A program made the position numbers and the translations under genes. Positions 60,398-64,000 of a stretch of 64,000 nt of DNA are shown in pieces; positions within the stretch are counted from its first letter, which is position 1, and each line of letters starts with the position of its first letter. A model generated the notes under the pieces. It was not told the DNA's origin and did not search any database. It saw only the letters and a list, made by a program, of their open reading frames with translations. This DNA comes from Meandrina meandrites (lineage: Eukaryota; Cnidaria; Anthozoa; Scleractinia; Meandrinidae): positions 37,572,805-37,636,804 of the forward strand of contig OY855908.1 of NCBI GenBank assembly GCA_963693305.1. The letters are read 5' to 3'.

Positions 60398-60574
60398 CTT
60401 GACTTGTTGAGCGTCACTGCGCACGTGTTGTCTGCCCCGTATGCATTGTGGGCAATTACACTTCTTCGGATTTCCGCTGAAAATGGCGGAGAAACAGCTT
60501 CCTTGACAAGATATTTGACAAGATAATAATATTTGAATTTCAGTCGTCGTTTGAGAAGAAAATTCAGTTTCAAA
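60398..60574. promoter_or_regulatory. Divergent promoter between SARNP and SNF8
   Basis: Only 177 bp separate the start codons of the two genes, so they very probably share a bidirectional promoter. The segment has more CpG than its surroundings (GCGTCACTGCGCACGTG near 60410) and no obvious TATA box. An exact direct repeat, TTGACAAGATA, occurs near 60503-60525. Transcription start sites are not determinable here. Confidence 0.65.
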
Positions 60575-63511
60575 ATGCGTAGAGGGCCAGGAGGAGTCGG
60601 TGCAATAAACAGGCAGCGTCTTGCGAGGGTAAATTCGCTAATGTCTATAAAAGCATTGACCAGAAAAAGAAATGATTCGAAAAACATTTTTTCCGGATTT
60701 TCTAGATCCAATGTATAATTTTTGTTTGTTTCTGTCTTTTTTCTTCCTTCTTCCCTTTGACCCAGTCCTGGTTTTTTTTTTCAGGAAAAGTATGCTACAA
60801 AGGGAACCGAAATTGCAGATATTCAGCTATCACAAGTAATGTATTCTCTAATTCAGTTTCTGCATCAAATTCACCAAAATTCTGTACCAGAATTCAGTTT
60901 CTGCATTTTTTCCAAATTAACTTCAGAAAATGCACGGCCACTACCATGCCAAGTATGTCTCCAGATACATACTTGTTCAAAAGTGGCTGTATATTGTGTA
61001 GTTCTTCCCTCAGACATTTTTGTAATGATTTGGGCAGAGGAGTGCTATTAAAAACAAATCACATCTGATCTTTGATGCTGTGATTTCCCCAATGCTACTA
61101 GTTTCCCCAACACTACGCGCATTTGATCATATGCATATAAATGTTAATTATTAATTAATTAGTTAATTAATTAATTGAAACCATGTTGAATCACTGGACT
61201 TGGTAACAGCCTTGACTTTGTTTTCTTTTTTTTTTTTTGTTTACTAGATGGGGAAACAGCTAGATTCCTTTAAATCATCTCTTGAAGACTTTGCTGGAAA
61301 GTACAAACAGGAGATCAGAAAAAACCCAGAGTTCAGAGGCCACTTTCAACAGATGTGTGCTCGCATTGGTGTTGACCCACTGGCGTGTATGTCACATTTA
61401 AATTTAGAGTGATGACAAGTGTTATTTTGCTAAACTTCAAAATTATTACATACAGTTCTTGGAATTAAGAGTTTGAAGCATCAAGTGGTAAGAATGCAAA
61501 TAGCAGATACAGTGGAATCCCCCAAGGATTGTTATTGGTTTGAAAACTCATGAGCTCAGGAAATCAGGGTCAAATTGAGGTTAAAATTCAAGGGAAATGA
61601 CTTTTGGTTCAAGTTATCAGGAAGTTCCACAAATCAAGGGTTTGAGAAATTGGGACTCAACTGTAAAAATACAGCAGGAGTCAATCCCATGGCATGACCT
61701 TTCAATTGATGCAGTCAGCCAGAATGAGATACTTGTGGTGTCTTTAGTACCCAGGTAGAAAATACTGTCTTGCACTCTTAAATCGCTCTTGACTGTTCCT
61801 TCACCAGCAGAAAAAAGCAGTACGGTACTTAGAAATTATAGAGTAATATATTAATTACATTTGGAGCACTTTTGTTAAATTTCTCATACAAAATCCTTCT
61901 TACTAATTTTTAGCAAGCAAAGGATTCTGGGCTGAGCTACTTGGTGTTGGAGATTTCTACTATGAGGTATGCATGACCTTTCAAATATCAATTTTCGTGT
62001 TTATGTAAACAGTAAAACAATGTTAAATTACATGTAAACATTGATTTTATCAACTTCATTTGTAATATGATCTGATCATCTCAAAGGCTTTCACTGTCAG
62101 TACTCTGTACACATTGCAGGCCTATAGTTCTTAGTAATGATAGTAAGCTACTGTCATGTTCTTTGTTACCCTTGACAGCTCGGTGTTCAGATTGTTGAAA
62201 TCTGCATGGCAACAAGATCACGAAATGGAGGTTTGTGCATTTGTGAGATATTTAAATTTTGAAAGCAATAAACAGCCAAAGCTCTCCTAAAAATGCTCTT
62301 TCAAATGAATCAAACTTAGTTCATTTTGTACTCCTTAGGGTTGATGGCATTGGATGAATTGCACAAGAAAATCCTAAAGACTAGCAAATCCAGACAAGAT
62401 GTATCTGAGTGAGTATTTACAAAATATTTATTTATTATTGGGCTTCTTTAGGGCATCTCATGACTGAAGAGAAGCTCGCAGATGTATGTTGTGGTTTAAA
62501 TTTATCTTTGGTTCAAAAATTTTCTAACCAGTTTGATTTTGATTTCCCTTTGTTTCAGCTTATGATAATGAATATGAGACAATGAAAAACCAAAATCAAA
62601 CTGGTTTGAAAATTTTTAAACCAAAGATAAATTTAAACCACAATATATATAATGGGTGAAACTGAAGTGAATTGGTTTCTTTGTTGAAAAATTTCCTGTA
62701 ACTACTGGTACATGTATGACGTATGTTTGCCAGATCTCATCTCTACTGCTTTTAAAAAGTATCTCTCTGCATAAGAAGTCTGGATAAGGTGGCTGATAAA
62801 ACAGAAACAATTAAAGTAGCAAATTAGTAATTACAAGCCCAAGTTAGTAATTTCAATATTACCTAGCATCATAGCACAGAAATGCATACAGAGAGCTATG
62901 TAGCTGCTGCACTTTACAAACACCCCAGGCCTCTGATACTGGATAGCAATATTCTCCATGCATTTCTTTTTAAAATGACAGTTTGAAGAGCCTGGTGAAT
63001 CAATATGGCAGCTTGACAAATTATGAAAGTAAATGTTAGAAGAAGAAAAGAGTGAGTGAGTGAGAAGTACTGATCTTGTTTATTGCAGGGATGACTTGGC
63101 ACGTGCAATCAAAAAGCTCCACGTGATGGGCAGTGGTTTCCAAATTCTACCAGTCGGTAACAAGCGGCTGGTTCAGTCAGTGCCAGGAGAATTGAACATG
63201 GATCATGCTGCAGCACTGCAGCTGGCTCAGGTGTGTTCTTTTAGACTTCCCTGGAAAGTACAATCTGTACTCTTGATTTTACTTTGCTGAAAGCGAGGAA
63301 CAGTGGAGTGTAGACCACATTTTCCAGTTTTAGTGGGCTCTCCAGGGCTTTCTCACACCAGTTATTATTAATAGTGATTTTGCAATGATCACAGATTGTA
63401 ATAACTTTAACCTGGTAAATAAAAACTCTTTTTCAGGGCACTGGGTACACATCAGTTTCAGCCATCATGAAGGACTTGGGATGGGAAGATGATCGCACAA
63501 TGCGAGTCTTG
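60575..63511 (+). CDS. SNF8: SNF8/VPS22, ESCRT-II subunit (3' end off window)
   Basis: ESCRT-II subunit; with VPS25 and VPS36 it bridges ubiquitinated cargo to ESCRT-III at endosomes. Exons: 60575-60628, 60785-60835, 61248-61384, 61915-61966, 62179-62230, 62339-62408, 63089-63230, 63437-63511, all in phase. Translation starts MRRGPGGVGAINRQRLAR and carries KYKQEIRKNPEFRGHFQQM, GVGDFYYELGVQIVEIC, RNGGLMALDELHKKIL and NMDHAAALQLAQGTGY, which align along the whole human SNF8 N-terminal helical hairpin and first winged-helix domain. About 211 residues are present; human has 258, so the end of the second winged helix lies beyond 64000. The exon 3 donor chosen (GC|GTGTATG) gives DPLAKQGFW, one residue shorter than human; the alternative GT two bases later breaks frame. 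No later exon was found between 63512 and 64000. Confidence 0.95.
62487..62645. mobile_element. TGTTG...CAATA MITE, copy 3 (about 159 bp)
   Basis: Arms TGTTGTGGTTTAAATTTA and complement, loop TTTCAGCTTATGATAATG. Close to 12936-13094 in length and sequence. In SNF8 intron 6. Confidence 0.8.
62646..63088. other. SNF8 intron 6, right part
   Basis: No feature seen apart from a short GTGAGTGAGTGAG stretch near 63052. Confidence 0.5.
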
Positions 63512-63839
63512 GTGAGCTACAAACATTACTTATTGATCATAGTTTTTATAAGAAAATGGGGTGTCCCTTTCTAGACTCCAATTCAATTCCATGTAGCTGA
63601 GGTATCAAACATCAAATAGAAAGTTTCCATACTGGTGATGTAGAACTACAGAGATCTATTCTGATTGATTTAATGTAGCATACACCTGAGAGACACAACA
63701 CACTCTACTGTTGTACTATGTGTGTATCGCTTACTACCGGTATGTATTGGATATTTGAAATTGATAATGAAGATAGTAAATTTTAAGTTCACTAAATAAA
63801 TGATAAAGATGAAAATAAATAAAGTTCATTTGTCATGAG

Positions 63840-63965
63840 CATGGGACAAAGAAAAACATCTGAGTCCTCAACGGCAATTAAACCCATGGCCTCCCAGATA
63901 CTGCTTGGGCACTCTAACCACTGAGCTACAAGAGACTCTTGGTGAGCTAGACCATTTACTTGGTT
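63840..63965 (-). mobile_element. tRNA-headed SINE, TAGCTCAGTGGTTAGAG type
   Basis: The minus strand reads CTTGTAGCTCAGTGGTTAGA, GCCCAAGCAGTATCTGGGAG, then a worn B-box (GGGTTTAATTGCC) and a non-tRNA body. Its head matches the fragment at 2700-2770. Confidence 0.65.
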
Positions 63966-64000
63966 CATATCTGACATGTGTCCTGCATACTGCTAGGATC

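Noticed and set aside
60367..60711. 114-residue minus-strand protein
   Set aside because: It overlaps SARNP exon 1 in another frame, the promoter and SNF8 exon 1; a shadow frame.

Overview
The window is nuclear DNA of an animal: intron-rich, AT-rich and dense in short transposons. The style (short GT-AG exons, many small inverted-repeat elements, tRNA-derived SINEs) and the proteins suggest a cnidarian, most likely an anthozoan such as a stony coral. That assignment is inference; nothing in the sequence proves the species.

Four conserved protein-coding genes were rebuilt exon by exon, in two head-to-head pairs. Pair 1: VPS41 (minus, 21117 down to 2082, continuing off the left edge) and POLR1B (plus, 21413-41530, complete), with start codons 295 bp apart. 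Pair 2: SARNP (minus, 60397-51572, complete) and SNF8/VPS22 (plus, 60575 to 63511, continuing off the right edge), with start codons 177 bp apart. POLR1B and SARNP face each other tail to tail across about 10 kb (41531-51571) that holds no recognisable gene, only mobile elements and repeats.

VPS41 is a HOPS subunit for late endosome/lysosome fusion, and SNF8 is an ESCRT-II subunit for sorting into multivesicular bodies. POLR1B is the second largest subunit of RNA polymerase I. SARNP is an mRNP assembly/export factor that binds the helicase DDX39B. The genes share housekeeping roles and divergent promoters but do not form one pathway.

Introns and the intergenic gap carry at least fifteen inverted-repeat elements whose ends and target-site duplications (TSDs) can be read. 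The groups are: TA TSD with CAGT-type ends (four copies, two families); TA TSD with other ends (four copies, of which 6802-7061 and 39027-39302 are one family); 4-bp TSD with TGTTG ends (three copies, two of them nested inside SINEs); 10-bp TSD with TAGTCT ends; 5-6-bp TSD with CAG ends; and a 2.5-kb element with nearly identical arms and a 4-bp TSD. There are also tRNA-headed SINEs, 77-bp, 33-bp, 25-bp and 276-bp tandem arrays, an interstitial telomere-type repeat split by an insertion, and a retroposed insert with an 18-bp TSD just upstream of a POLR1B exon.

I saw no wholly new biological system. The observations most worth checking are an in-frame 48-nt optional exon in VPS41, a one-motif-per-exon helicase-binding array in SARNP, a decayed zinc-finger-like minisatellite, and the 10-bp-TSD element group.
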